Numbered from the stretch's first letter, positions 41,450 through 53,718 are shown. The stretch is DNA of 64,000 bases from Berberis thunbergii (GCA_003290165.1 QNQO01009167.1:186001-250000); one strand, 5' to 3'. Notes: generated by a model from the sequence alone, not told the origin. Numbers and translations are program-made.

Positions 41450-42555
41450 TTTCATCAATCCCATATACGGATCTAAAGAAACAAGACTACAGATGTGTGA
41501 GACTGTATAACATAAAACGGGATTCCTACATGATCAAACTTTCCTATATTTCCCACTTCTTAAAGTTATACAAGACTAGATCCCATTGTACATTCTCCCA
41601 AATAATTTCAAGGAAATATAATACCCGTTTCAACAGGAATTGATTAGTCCACGATTCTTTCACACCATACTCTTTGATCGCACACACATAAAGCTAAATC
41701 GATGAAATTACGACATCAATTACATTCTAACCATGTCCTTGTAGTCATTTACAGTGGGGTGCAACCCGACACTAAATCAAATTGATATTTTTGTAACACC
41801 CCCCAAAATAGTATCACTTTTGAGATGTAATAGTTCACCAAACAATTTTACACATTTTCACAAACAAATTGATACAATAATTGTATCACCATGAAAATTA
41901 TGGTGCTACAAGTGATGTTATTGCATCACTTTTTTTGTGAAACTATTTTTCATTTTTTTGACTAAATTTAATTTTGACTTGAAATTGTTTGGTAGGCCGT
42001 TACATCTCAAAAGTTATATTGTTTTAGAGGTTGTTACAAAAAATGCTAATTTAGTGTAGTGCAAATCCAAGTGCCTTAGGATAATGTGCTAATAATCGTG
42101 TCCTCCATCTTGGAATTGAGTAAGTGGGAGTGTCTTACATTGCCCAGTAACATGATTCCAAAGATATATATATAAGTTTTTGGTCATTAAATTGAGTGAG
42201 ATATACTATGCCATCAGAAGAACAAACAATCTTGCGTTCATCTTTGTATGAACAAGTATTAATTGGCACTTGGAGTCTTATGGGGCCTTCGGAATTTTCA
42301 CAAGAAACCCAGTAAAATTGGTAGAGTTGATGTGTGGGGGCAGTGGGGCAACCAATGGATTGGTGTAGTAAGATGAAACCATGGTTGTCTTAGTAATCAA
42401 TAGCTTGACTTTCATGTATTTTTAATGAAAACAGGATCAGTGAGTAAAGTGTTCCAAGACTTCGATACGCACCTGAACCAAACTAAGGCTTGGTTGGTAG
42501 CCTTACAATTACAAGTATGTCATCTATGATTTCTCTTGGCGAGTTCGGCATCATT
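41450..42555 (-). pseudogene. F-box (FBA) pseudogene split by a CACTA MITE
   Basis: Starts near 42555 with a degraded F-box (M-P-N-S-P-R-E-I-I-D-D-I, then SWNTLLTDPVFIKN). FBA fragments such as YLWNHVTGQCKTLPL can be traced to about 42090 and, beyond the MITE at 41770-42061, to about 41450. Many frameshifts and stops. It is the third tandem copy of the block. Confidence 0.75.
41770..42061. mobile_element. CACTA MITE in F-box pseudogene
   Basis: 292 bp, termini CACTAAATCAAATTGATAT and complement CACTACACTAAATTAGCAT. Flanks CGA and CAA, one transition apart. Close relative of 40070-40362 (shared AATTGTATCACCATG and TGTTACAAA). Non-coding. Confidence 0.78.
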
Positions 42556-42959
42556 GTGCTCTTTAACTAGTTTTTCTCTCTTGTTTTATGGGAATCAAGA
42601 GCTTCAAATTACTGAATCCATTCGAGAATAGGCCCACTGGGCCTAGATTAGATCCTATATATGAAGCCTTCCCATCCTTGCTTTAATGTTTAATCTGAGG
42701 AAAAGATAAGATAGGGCCGGGAAAAAGCAAAGACTGAGGGATGGTGATGCCAAACTTTCCAAATGCCAACAAAAATCATTGTTGCTGATCATGGAACTTC
42801 ATTAATTGATCATGTTTTCATAAAATAAAAAAAAATAAAAAAAAACCATGTTAATAGAGAAAATAACCATGATTTATCTTTTAATCACCCTTGGAATCAT
42901 CATCAATCTACTCAATTTGTTGTGAAAAGTTTTGACGAACTCATAAGCCTCGAGTACCA
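42556..42959. other. No gene seen
   Basis: Upstream flank of the F-box pseudogene, AT-rich. It has the orientation and position of a promoter region, but no confident element could be placed. Confidence 0.45.
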
Positions 42960-43540
42960 ATGAGTATTTCTTGTTATGGCTAGGCTATGTTGTATGTAAT
43001 GGTATAGTATGTCTCACCCATAATGATGATTGATGATAAACATAGCTGGTTTATCATCTTTGGAACCCTCTTACTGGTGAAAATTGAAAACCTCCCACGT
43101 CTTCTACTCAAAAGGATCTACTTGCACGCATTAATTCGGATTCCACGCCTCTAGCAATGACTAAGAGTTGGTTACAGTGGTATCCATGCACTCCTCTAGA
43201 CAAATTGAGGTTTACTCCCACAGCATAAAGTTTTGGAGAATAGATGAGGAAGATGTCCCTGACGACAAATATGGTTTGCGCCGCAGAGTTGTTGCCAAGG
43301 GAGTTGTTCGTTGATTACTCTGGGATAGCTATGTAAATGTTTTGATAAAATTGTATCTTTAGATATGGATGGCAAGGTGTTTTCCAGTGCTACATATTCC
43401 GGACACTTTAATTTCATACAGAGGGCGTCTATCAATCACCATTGTTTCAGAAGTGAAGGTTGATGTATGGATGATGAAGGAATATGCATAAGAATCATGG
43501 ACTAAGCAATTCAATATAACTACGAATGGTTTTTGAAGGA
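42960..43540 (+). pseudogene. F-box (FBA) relic on the plus strand
   Basis: The sixth family member and the only one on the plus strand. The clearest part (about 43415-43540) reads SYRGRLSITIVSEVKVDVWM and ESWTKQFNIT, equivalent to SYRGCLSMIVGISEVKLDVW and ESWVKQFAIE of the intact gene. Upstream parts are frameshifted; no F-box remains. Confidence 0.7.
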
Positions 43541-43574
43541 TTCAGACTATTAAATAAACGAAATTACAATTAGA

Positions 43575-43800
43575 AAAAGTAACGAAACAGACGATAAACA
43601 AAATAAACTAATAAACAAATAGCTTTTATTCAATCAACCAATTAGTGAGCAACCCTCGCCCTCATTTATAGCTAAACTACCTTCTAAATCAAACCTTAAA
43701 CCCATTTAAGAAACATTATTAGAACCCTAATTGGATTCTCTATTACAAAATAATAGAATGTCTAATATTGCTACTACTATTGCTAATATTAGTAAATATC
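43575..43800 (-). repeat. LTR-like direct repeat, copy 1
   Basis: Aligns with 45312-45560, starting GACGATAAACAAAATAAACT. Read on the minus strand it contains a TATAAATGAGGGCG promoter-like site followed by AATAAAAG, as in an LTR. Confidence 0.6.
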
Positions 43801-43929
43801 TGGATTAGATAGGGAGAGACAGTGTCAAGGCAAATAAACATAAGAGACCAAAGATTGAATCGAAAATTGAGAGGCTAACACTGAAGTCAAAAGTGGAAGT
43901 TGATAGGGAAAAAAGAAAATGATAAATAT

Positions 43930-44430
43930 GGAATGAGTTTTCGCGAAATCTCACCGAATTTTTCAATTTTTTTAATTACGAATAGAAAAAATGTGAAATA
44001 TAAGTTTACATTTTTCGAGGTTTTTTCAAAAAAAAATCAAAATTTTTTCGAGTTTTTTCATAAGTGACCAAATTTTCATTTTTTCAAGGATATTTTCAGC
44101 AAATTTCGTAGTTTTTTCATAAATTTCAAGTTTTTTTAATTATCATTTCTACTAATTATTTATTGACTTTTGAAACAACCCCTCTCCCGATTTTCTAATT
44201 ATATATTGATTTCATGTTTGTTTCATTTCTTGTTATTTAGGTTTCATTTAATGTGTTTAATAGATTTGTTTACTTTGCATTTTTTTTTCACATATTTCAT
44301 ATACTTTCGAAATGCATTATATATATATATATATATCATCGAAATTTTTACATTTTTTTTTACACACCGAAATATTTCTTAAAATTAGGAAACTGAAATT
44401 AACCCGAAAAATGAAATCACAATCCTTGGG
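43930..44430. mobile_element. MITE, Mutator-like (copy 2)
   Basis: 501 bp, homologous to 25082-25579, with right terminus AATCACAATCCTTGG. Flanked by GATAAATAT (43921-43929) and GATGAATAT (44431-44439), 8 of 9 identical. Contains a TA microsatellite at about 44318-44336. Confidence 0.7.
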
Positions 44431-44439
44431 GATGAATAT

Positions 44440-45311
44440 GGTGTCACTGATCCAATATTTGATCGACATGAAGAGGTTCCGATAGAGGGAGAGAGGTGTG
44501 GTGGTAGCAGAAAGAAGGCGAGCGAACTAATTTGTTTTGGCTAAGAGAAGTGATCAACATAGTGAATGGTGAGGGTGGGCTACCAATCATCTGTGGATGA
44601 GGGAGGGTGGACGTTGGGTCAATCGGCTGGGAACTTGGGTTTGGGGTGATCGATTCATGTCGGTAGATTGAAAGACAGATTGCAGGATGATCAAAACCTG
44701 CGAGGAGATAGGTTCGTCAGTCGAGGGTTGTGGTTGTAACGATCGAAGTGGTTGAAGAAGGGGCATGTGTCGATCAATTATGTGTATGTTGATCAACTGG
44801 AACAAGTGGATCTTGTCTGCGATTGAAGGTGTTTGGCAAGGAGAAGGGGGGCGATCGAAATGGAATTGGAGTCGAGACTGTCGATCAGTTTGAGGAAGTG
44901 GCATTGTTTACCAATCAACTGTGGCAGAAAAGGGCTCAGATCGATTTTTTAGCAGTGAGCGACTCAGGGAGAGAAATTGCATTGAGCAGGGGAAGCGACG
45001 ACTCTCCTATTTGTTGATCAGTGTCACCGTCATCGATGATAATGGGTGTGGGCCCTTGTGGTGCTGCTGTTGACAGTGGTTGTCATTGGGTATGATCCAA
45101 TGCCCTTGTCACAGATATCTAAGCTCAAAGTTGTTAACTCTGCCTTCATTGTTGATTTCTCATCTGCTCAGGCTGTATGTATTGCTGCTTTCCATTCTGT
45201 GAACGAGTGCTTCTCCTTCACAGACTTTTCATCTATCATGATTTAATCTTCAAAATTTTATTTCTTCAAACTACTTTTTTTTTTTGCAAATCAAATCAAC
45301 CATATAATCAT
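44440..45311. other. GATC-rich segment without recognised gene
   Basis: Composition differs from its surroundings: more GC and many CGATC/GATCAA words. Open frames 44587-44904 (minus, Gln/Pro/Ser-rich) and 44823-45017 (plus) follow from composition. A frame at 45046-45246 (reads SSAQAVCIAAFHSVNECFSF) has protein-like texture, but I cannot assign it; it may be a gene fragment. Confidence 0.35.
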
Positions 45312-45560
45312 TAGACGATAAACAAAATAAACTAATAAACAAGTAACTTTTATTCGATCAACCAAACAACAATATGCAACCTACGCCCTTATTTATAACT
45401 AACATACCTTCTAAATCAAACCCCTAAAGCTAGCAGGAAGTATTAAAACCTTAATTGAAATCTCTATTACAAAATAGTATAATGTCTAATGTTGCTAAAT
45501 TACTACTATTGCTAATATTAATAAATACATCTACTACTTTTGATAAAATACTACTATTGC
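45312..45560 (-). repeat. LTR-like direct repeat, copy 2
   Basis: Second copy of 43575-43800, in the same orientation. The minus strand shows TTATAAATAAGGGCG and GAATAAAAG. Together the two may be LTRs of a minus-strand element whose interior is 43800-45312 (with the MITE inserted), though no retroelement protein is seen there. Confidence 0.55.
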
Positions 45561-45659
45561 TAATAATTGTCACTCATCTGACCCTACTCCCCAACCTAGT
45601 ATCATATCTTTGTCCCCCCAGTTATTTCTACCCCAAGGAATGAATCCCTTTTGGCCTTT

Positions 45660-48330
45660 CTCGATTAAGAGGAAATTATGTTTGTTGTGTTTAGCACTAT
45701 TGGGATATCATTAAGTTTGATGTGATCGAGGTTGTGGTAAACTTTGTTACCACTCATATTATAGACCCAAAGCTTAATGAGACCTTCATCGCTTTGATCC
45801 CTAAAACCGCTAATCCGATTACTCCGGATAAGTTTAGGCCTATTGGCTTGTGCAATATTATATACAAAATCATTTCTAAGATTTTAGCCAATCGTCTTAA
45901 ACCTCTCCTGGATAAAGTCATCTCCCCTAACCAAGGGGCTTTTCTTAAAGGCCAATCTATCTCTGATAATGTCAACTTGGCTCATGAAACCTTTTTTCAG
46001 ATGAAACATTACAAAAAGAAAAAATAATGTTGGTTGACAATTAAGATGAATATGGCAAAGGCTTATGACCGAGTTGAATGGTCATTTCTTACTTAGATCA
46101 TGAGCTCTCTGCGTCAGGATGGATTCAAATGATATATCAATGTATATCCTTTGTGTCACTTAGAGTTATGCTAAACGGCTCGCCGCTTAATAGCTTTCAC
46201 CCCTCCAGAGGACTCCGCCAAGGGGATCCTCTATCCTCGTACTTGTTTATTCTTGTGGTTGAGGCCCTTTCCCGCCTCTTAGGCAAAGCGGATGATGATA
46301 ATAAAATCAAGGGTATTCGAATTATAAGACATTTTCTATCCATAAGTCACCTCCTTTATGCAGATGATCTTCTACTTTTCTGTCGGGCCTCGCTTACCAA
46401 AGCGCACGCAGTCAAGGACATCCTAGCCTCCTATTGTGCCATCTCAGGTCAAGATGTTAACTATGATAAATCATCTGTGTACTTCAGCTTGAACGTGCAC
46501 CATCGGCAAGCCCGAATGATAAAAATGATCATGGGCTCCAAATTTTAGAATCCAAAAGACAAGTACCTTGGTAACCCCTTTCTCCTCTCTAAAAGCAAGG
46601 CTACAGATTTTCAATTCTTGATGGATAAGATCACCTCCAAATTATCTACTTGGAAAGCTAAGGTGTTATCCCAAGCGGGTAGGACTGTCATGATTAAGGC
46701 AGTCATACACTCCATCCCCATTTACACGATGTAAACATTCTTGCACCCTAAGTCGGTTACCACCAAAATTGATGCCTTAGCCAGAGACTTCTGGTGGAAT
46801 GGTACCAACGAACATTCAACAAAGCACCTATGCACTTGGGACCGCATATGTCGCCCACGCCAGCTAGGTGGGCTGAATATTCCCTTTGCTAGAAACAAGA
46901 ATCTAGCTATGATGGCCAAGAATGCTTGGCATCTCCTTTCTCAGCCTACAAGCACTTACTCAACCCAGCTTAAGGCTAAGTCTATTTCAATTGCTTAAGT
47001 CTCCGGTGATTGCCTCCTTTACTTGGTGAGGAGTTCTTACGACATTCCTTCTTATGCAAAAGTTTCTCCGATGGAAAATTAGATCGGGACTTTCAATTGA
47101 TATCTGGAAGGATTGCTAGGTTAAACTTGGACTTGTTTTGATGGATTGCCCTCGGGATACCCATAATACCCTCGTACAATCTATTCCTGATCTTTGGCAC
47201 TACCCAAATGGGGATTCCCCTAGATGGAACACTAAGTTAATCGATTTTTTATTCCCGGGCTCAGTCACCCGGGACATCCTAAACATTATTATTCGGCCTT
47301 CTGACTCCCCGAATATACCTATTTGGACCTTTGATAAAAGAGGAGTCTTCTCAGTTAAAAGTGCCACTAAAGCTCTTGGGACCATCGACCTTGCCTCCTT
47401 CTCAGCCTCCATCCCACACAACTCCCCACTAGATAGAAAGATTGCTAGAGAGTTATGGCAGATCAAGACCCCTACTAATGCTCTACTCCATTTATGGAAA
47501 GTCTTCTAGAATTTTCTCCCTACCATGGAAACCCTATCGAGACTTCATGTCCCTATTGATGACTATTACGTCTATTGCCATAAACATTCAGAGGAGGTCA
47601 CACCTCTCCTTCCTTTGCCCAATAGTTAGTCGAATCTGGTTCTTGACACTTCTACTAATCAATTGATCTTAAGCCAACATTATGGAAGACATCCTTACCA
47701 CCTTTTTCTCTCTCATCTAGAAGACCGCCTCATCCCATCCACATGATAAGGCTGAAATGTTGTCTCAATTCGCCGTGGTGCTCCTTGCAATTTGGAACAT
47801 GCGAAACAATACCATCTTTAGAGGAGCTCAACCTTCCATTCCCCACCTCACCAACACTATTCAACGCACCTAGTCCCAATGGAAAAAATAGTGATTCCCT
47901 CCAGCAGCCAATAATCTCGACACCACTGATCCTATTACCTTGCATCATGTCCTGACCACTGCCATCACTGATCCTACAAAAATCTCTGATTTTAGAACAT
48001 ATGACCAAGCCTCTAGAATGATTATCATTGCCCACCAAATTCATGCTATTGATCACCATCCTCATCACCATCCTCTCAACTCTAAGCCCAAAAACACTAG
48101 CCATTTATCTTCCAGATTTGATCGGGATATGATTATTGTCTCATATGATGCTAGTTTCTTCACCTCTTCCCAACAAGGAGTTCTTAGAGATCTTACGACG
48201 AATGCTCAGGGTAAGGTTCTTATTCAATTGGCACAAAAGATAGCAAGGAAAGTGGTGGACTCTATTATGGTTGATTGTCTCGCAGCAGAAGCGACTATCC
48301 TTTTGATTCAGGCAAGACAATGAAAGACAG
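45660..48330 (+). pseudogene. L1 LINE ORF2 (reverse transcriptase to RNase H), decayed
   Basis: 5'-truncated ORF2 broken by at least five frameshifts or stops. RT: LNETFIALIPKTANPITPDK, then FRPIGLCNIIYKIISKILANRL, SPNQGAFLKGQSISDN, KAYDRVEW, GLRQGDPLSSYLFILVVEAL and the catalytic YADDLLLF (46078-46548). Next come the region DFWWNGTNEHSTKHLCTWD (46780-46840), the zinc-binding zf-RVT area (47290-47500) and an RNase H-like end (47940-48323) with IVSYDASFF and AEATILL. No endonuclease domain and no ORF1 are present, and the poly-A tail was not located. Unrelated in content to the ORF1-only copies at 17-23 kb. Confidence 0.88.
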
Positions 48331-48642
48331 GTTTTTTGATTGGTGAGTCAGACATCCTTCATTCCATTTTTCACAACCAGACAGGTGACACGGATTCAGA
48401 TATCCATTGGACGTGGCATCCAATTATATGTATTCTCCATGTGGCATCCACACGGATTCTTTGTATTCTCCATGTGTTCTAAATATTTGTTATCACCCTT
48501 GTCGAACATCTCATTATAAATCATGAGTAATAGTTGTTTGTGTTTTAAGAAATGAGTAAATGATGGTTGAATGCTCTAGTTATCTAGTTTTTTGCTTCAA
48601 TGATTGTTTTTGTTATAGGGATTATAACCCTTGCCTACATGC

Positions 48643-48768
48643 CAATAGGATACCAGCTAGTTAGTAGAGTTGTGGCACAGTCCAGGGTTCAAACTCTGCT
48701 AGAGGCATATGTTATTAGATAGTTATGAAATCTTGTTAAAAACCCAGCTTGCCTTCCAAGAAGAAAAA
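48643..48768 (+). mobile_element. tRNA-derived SINE with 17-bp target duplication
   Basis: About 126 bp. It has a pol III B-box-like CAGGGTTCAAACTCTGCT near 48683-48700, an A-box-like CCAGCTAGTTAGTAGAG about 30 bases earlier, and an A-rich 3' tail (AAGAAGAAAAAAA). It is flanked by AACCCTTGCCTACATGC (48626-48642) and AACCCTTGCTTACATGC (48769-48785), one mismatch in 17. Confidence 0.85.
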
Positions 48769-48785
48769 AACCCTTGCTTACATGC

Positions 48786-49984
48786 TTCGATTTCATCTAC
48801 TCTTTGTGTGTTCATTGGAAACCTGAAGTTCCCGACAGTATCTTACTTCGATAGCAATATGTCTGATGCACTACACATCTTTCCTATGTTTCATACAATT
48901 AGAATTTTGGTGTCAGTCACAAGGTAGATAACACATACAACCATCAGGGTACAAAGTTGGAAAAAGGCTTTTTTGTACCAAAGAGAATGTAATCTCATTC
49001 TGTTCCATTCAACTTCCCTTTTCAACATCCATTAAAAAAAAGACATTCCTTTTGATGCAGTCTTTTTTCGCTCTATGCTTTGACCTAGTCTTGCTGACCT
49101 ACTGACCTGCACAAGTAACGCACATGAGCCACAGACCACTATGGGGTGGCCGATGGCACTCCCATGCTAAAATTAGACAGGGCTTTGAGGAAGGTATAAT
49201 GCTATAACAGAAAATTTGTAGTGTACCTTAGCTTACCAATCTCATGTCTTAATTATAGTGTAAGGAAACCTGGTTTGATCAAGCCATCGTAGGCGTAATT
49301 TAGAAAGGAGATCTTTGTGGAGATTAAAACAAATTGGGAAAATGAATAAATGACCAATAGTATTAAGAGGACATTGGTGGATATAGATTGTTCCAACCAT
49401 TCCACCAAATTGGATGTTTTTCAATGGTTTTGTTTTGAAAGTGAGTAAATGATTGGAGTTCACTTAATGATCTCAAAAAGTAAGTTTGTGTGTGTGTGAA
49501 AACTATATACATGTTTGGAGTTCATTTATTCATTTCCCCAACTTGTTTTAATCTTTGGTAACAAGAATCCATCAGATCAAACCATTATCATAAATAATGA
49601 AAAAGAAAACACATAAAAAAAATAAAATCTTTCAATGACTAACCTGAATTATTGGAGAATAACTAGAAGCCAATAAGCAACAAGAAAGGGCTTCAGTAGG
49701 TGTTTAAAAGGAGGCTTCAATGGGGTTTTAATGAATGATTGCACAGGAGTTGAGGTAGGATTTCGATGAGTGATTGCAAAGAAGAAGAGGCCTTTCATTG
49801 CAAAAGAGGAGGAGGTTTTAAGGTTGGATTTAGGGTTTGAGAGTTTGAGTTTGAGTGAATCTGAGATACGGTAAGATATTGAAAAACCAAGAAGAAATAG
49901 AAACAGAAAGATTTAGATCATATTGGGTTTTCGTTTGCCTTTTTGTCTTTGGTGTGATACAGTGCGACAGTATGCAGCATATGC
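48786..49984. other. No gene seen
   Basis: AT-rich, with a short TG microsatellite near 49487-49498. Small frames at 48709-48927 and 49242-49463 have no recognisable domain. Confidence 0.5.
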
Positions 49985-50167
49985 ACCAATCAGTCGGTTC
50001 GGTCTTTAATCGAAAGGTTTAAAATTGTGAACCGCTTCCGAACCGTTTGGAACCAGGTTCGGTTTTACAGATTTTCTTATCTTCCTTATTCGGTTCGGTA
50101 ACCGAACCGTATTTAAAAATCGGTTCGGTCGGTTAACCGAAATTAAATCGGTTTATGCCCACCCCTA
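49985..50167. mobile_element. hAT terminal segment (CGGTTCGGT-rich)
   Basis: Ends in TGCCCACCCCTA at 50167 with subterminal repeats of CGGTTCGGT / AACCGAACCG. The orientation makes it the right end of an element lying to its left, not the left end of the transposase unit that follows. No left partner was found. Confidence 0.6.
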
Positions 50168-50360
50168 CCACTACTGCCATGTTTCATAGCTGGCATAACA
50201 ACACTTAGTTCTTTCATAAAGTGATAATTGTCAAACAGAGGAGTTATTTAGCTTGTTTAGTCTTTCATTTGTTGTTGAATGAATAAGTGTAATGTCTGTC
50301 GAGTAGTTTGTTGAATATGCATTTTTTCAGATTGTTTATGTACGTTCCATTGTACAGATT

Positions 50361-52532
50361 ATGGAAGGCAACTCTGAGACTCCAACACCGACTCAAATAA
50401 CTTGTTCTAGCATAGAAACCAATGGAACCACACCATTAACTACTCCTGCAGCATGTGGTTTAGTAGTCAATCTAGCGGTCCAGCCTATTGAAATTCCTGG
50501 TGATAATTCTATATCCAAAAGGAAGAACAAGAGTGCAGCATGGAATCACTTCACCAAGCTCACCAACCCAGATGGTTCCAAAATGGACAAGCCTCAAGCT
50601 AAGTGCAACTACTGCCCCCAAGTCTACAATGTTCATTCCAAGTTTAATGGGACTTCAAGTATGAGGACTCACATGCTCTATCAATGCAAAAAATGTCCCC
50701 TCTACATTCCAGGTAAAAAACAGAGGTTTGTTACTTTTGATTCAGGTGAAAATGGTGGTAATATGAGGTCTGTTAGTTATGATGCTGAGGTTTCTAGGCT
50801 TGCTTGTGCTAGGATGATAATTAGAGATGAATTTCCCTTTAGTCATGTTGAGGGTCAAGGGTTTATAGATTTTATGAGGGTAACTCAACCTCTATTCAAG
50901 CTCCCTTCCCGTAGGACTCTAGTGAGAGATATCTGGGATCTTTTTCAAAGTGCGAAAACTAGGATGAAAAAATATTCAGTACCTATTCTCAGAGAGTGTC
51001 CTTGACAACTGACACCTGGACTTCAATCCAGAATGTCAATTACATGGTCCTAACAACACACTTTATTGATGACAATTGGGTTTTACATAAAAGAATAATA
51101 AACTTTGTTGTAATTCCTAATCATAAGGGCAAGACCATTGGGAAGCTTGTAGAGTCATGCTTGATAGGATGGGAAATAGATAAGCTTTTTACTATTGTGG
51201 TTGATAATGCTAGCCCGAATCAAGTTGCACTTGATTATATGAGGGGAAAAATAGGAAATTGGAAGGAGCTAGTGCTGAATGGGATATTTTCGCACATGAG
51301 GTGCTGCTGCCATATCCTTAACTTAATTGTTAAGGATGGCATGGAGGAGTTGGATGCCTCGATAAATGCTATTAGGAATTGTGTGAAGTACATCAGATCC
51401 TCTCCTGCAAGATTAGAGAAGTTTAGGAAGTGTGCTGCTCAGGAAAAAATAGAGTACAAGGGTGGGATTGTTCCTTTGGATGTTTGCACAAGGTGGAACT
51501 CTACCTATTTCATGTTAGATATAGCTGTGAAGTTTAAGAAGGATTTTATGAGGTTGGAGGATGAGGATACTCAGATGGAGAGTTATTTCTTAGAAAGGGT
51601 GGGTGGAAAAAAAGGGATGGGCTTCCAAATTCAGTTGATTGGGATAAGGCATCAAGACTTGTGAAGTTTTTGAAGATTTTCTATGATGCAACACTACAGT
51701 TCAGTGGTACCAAGGTTGTGACAGCAAACCAACCTCTTCTTTGGATGTGCACAATTGTAGGAGAGATAGAGAAATGCATCAGTAGTGATTAGCCCCTATT
51801 AGTCAGCATTGGGACATCAATGAAGAAGAAGTTTGACAAGTATTGGAGAAGCATGGAAGACTTGAACAAAATCTGTGTGATTGCTGTAGTCATGGATCCT
51901 AGGTACAAGTTGTTGTATCTGCAATACTTCTTCCTCAAGTTGCAGCAAGACAAGATCATGGTTGGAGTAATGGTTGAAGAGATCAAGACCATGTTTTTGC
52001 AGCTTTTTATGAGTATTTTGATGCTAATCCAGAGGCTGCCCAAGCTTCTATAAATGCCACCATGCCAAGATCAGAAAGTGCACTTGTTGATGTTGGTGAG
52101 GACATTCATGCTCAAACAATTTATGAGTTTATGAAGCTCATGCATGAGCAAGATGTTGTGGAGATTAAAACTGAGGTGGACAAATATTTGCTAGAACCAG
52201 CTAAAGACCCTTCAAATAGCAATTTCAATCTTCTTGGCTGGTGGAAGGAGAATGCAACTAGATATCCTATTTTATCTCAATTTGCTAGAGATGTATTTGT
52301 TGTTACTGCCTCTACTATTGCATCCGAGAGTGCTTTCAACTTAGGAAAAAGGGTAATTGATCCTTTTAGGGCCAGCTTAACTCTCAAGATGGTTGAATGT
52401 CTAGTATGTTGCAATGACTGGCTGATGGGTAATAGTATGTGTTCCCTATATAAAGAGCCAACCAAGACTGAGCTTGATTTGTATACTGAACTGGAGAAAC
52501 TTGAAGCAGGTAATCTTACTTGTTTATTATAA
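50361..52532 (+). pseudogene. hAT transposase (RICESLEEPER-type), frameshifted
   Basis: The BED zinc finger lies at about residues 55-115 of the first frame (AAWNHFTKLTNPDGSK, C-N-Y-C, then H-x5-C). After a frameshift at about 51000 the catalytic core reads LTTDTWTSIQNVNYM and VDNASPNQVALDYM, with RCCCHILNLIVKDGM. Further shifts occur near 51660 and 52055. The C-terminal hAT dimerisation region (52200-52440) reads LGWWKENATRYPILSQFARD and ASTIASESAFNLGKRVIDPF. A full enzyme would cut and paste hAT elements with 8-bp duplications; this copy cannot. Mutations are few relative to its length, so decay is moderate. Confidence 0.9.
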
Positions 52533-52969
52533 TATTATTTATTTCTCATTTCTAGACTTTACAGATTTCTAATTCTGGTTTTGTTTTTGTTTCTATGAAC
52601 TAGAGTCTGGGGTTGCACAAATTTCTATTTTTTAGTTGAAGTTGTTAAGATTTCTATTTGGGTTTATATTATTTACTTTCAAACTTTCAGTTTTAAGATT
52701 ACACGTTTGGTTATTAGGTGATTTCATGTTCAATCAACTATACTTCAAGGTGATTTTACAAATATAGTTGTACTTTTACAAGTATACTAGTGTTTTTTCA
52801 AGTATAATTGTGATTGTACTTGTCAGAGGTGTGTTTGTGCTAGTTAGAATGAAACACAATTATAGACTGATATGAGCTTCATTGTTTTCAATTGTATAGT
52901 GAAATTTGTAAACTAATCTATATTGTCAGACATGTATACTTCTTGGGATAAATCCTTGTTAGTTATTGT

Positions 52970-53650
52970 TAGGGGTGGGTGGAAACTGGATACTGCAAAG
53001 TTTGCTATATGTTGTATCTTCTGACAATTACAGAATTACTGGATACTGCAAAGTTTGCTATATGTTGTATCTTCTGACAATTACAGAATTACTGGATACT
53101 GCAAAGTTACAATTACAGAATTACTAGATACTGCAAAGTTTGCTATATGTTGTATTTTCTGACAATTACATAATTACAGAATATGAGCTATACTGGATAC
53201 TATCCATAATTACTGGATATTGGATACTATCTATAATTACTGAAAACTGCAAACTTCTGCTATATGTTTGCTATACTGGATACTGCAAATGCAAACTTGC
53301 AAACTATGCTTCCCTTCTGCATCAAGTACTGATGATTGAGCTATGTATCCTCTTAACCAATTTTCATTTGGGCTAAAAATGGGCCTGTCAAGTACTGATC
53401 ATTGTCAATTTTCATTTGGGCTAAAAATGGGCCTATCAAATTGGGCTGAAAAAGTTTAAGACCGAATTTTCAGCCCAACCGAACCGAAATTTGGCCCAAC
53501 CAATTTCCTCAATTTACCATATACATAATCGGTTTTGGTTTTGAATTTGGGCTAACCGATTGAAAATGGTTCGAAAGCGGTTAATAAGACAGGGCTGGAA
53601 CTGAACCGAATTTCAGCCCAACCGAATCGAACCGACTTTGCCCACCCCTA
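52970..53650. mobile_element. hAT termini flanking minisatellite and subterminal repeats
   Basis: A left-type terminus TAGGGGTGGGTGG at 52970 and a right-type terminus TTTGCCCACCCCTA ending at 53650. The last 270 bp are rich in AACCGAACCG and GGGCTAAAAATGGGCC words. Flanking octamers (GTTATTGT, GAAGATCA) do not match, so the two ends may belong to different elements; 53650 could be the right end of the transposase-bearing unit. Confidence 0.55.
52985..53180. repeat. 53-bp minisatellite
   Basis: Units begin ACTGGATACTGCAAAG at 52985, 53038 and 53091 (exact 53-bp spacing). A deleted third unit and a diverged fourth follow; degraded GGATACT words continue to about 53290. Confidence 0.85.
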
Positions 53651-53718
53651 GAAGATCAATTGAGGAAATGTCTGGTGAGAACGAAGAAGAAGATGAAACA
53701 TTGACAACAGGGCTGGAA

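Noticed and set aside
44587..45017. Opposing frames in the GATC-rich segment
   Set aside because: Gln/Pro/Ser-rich composition follows from repeated CGATC words; no domain.
52970..53650. A single 681-bp hAT element with both ends intact
   Set aside because: Flanking octamers GTTATTGT and GAAGATCA do not match, so a single insertion is not supported.
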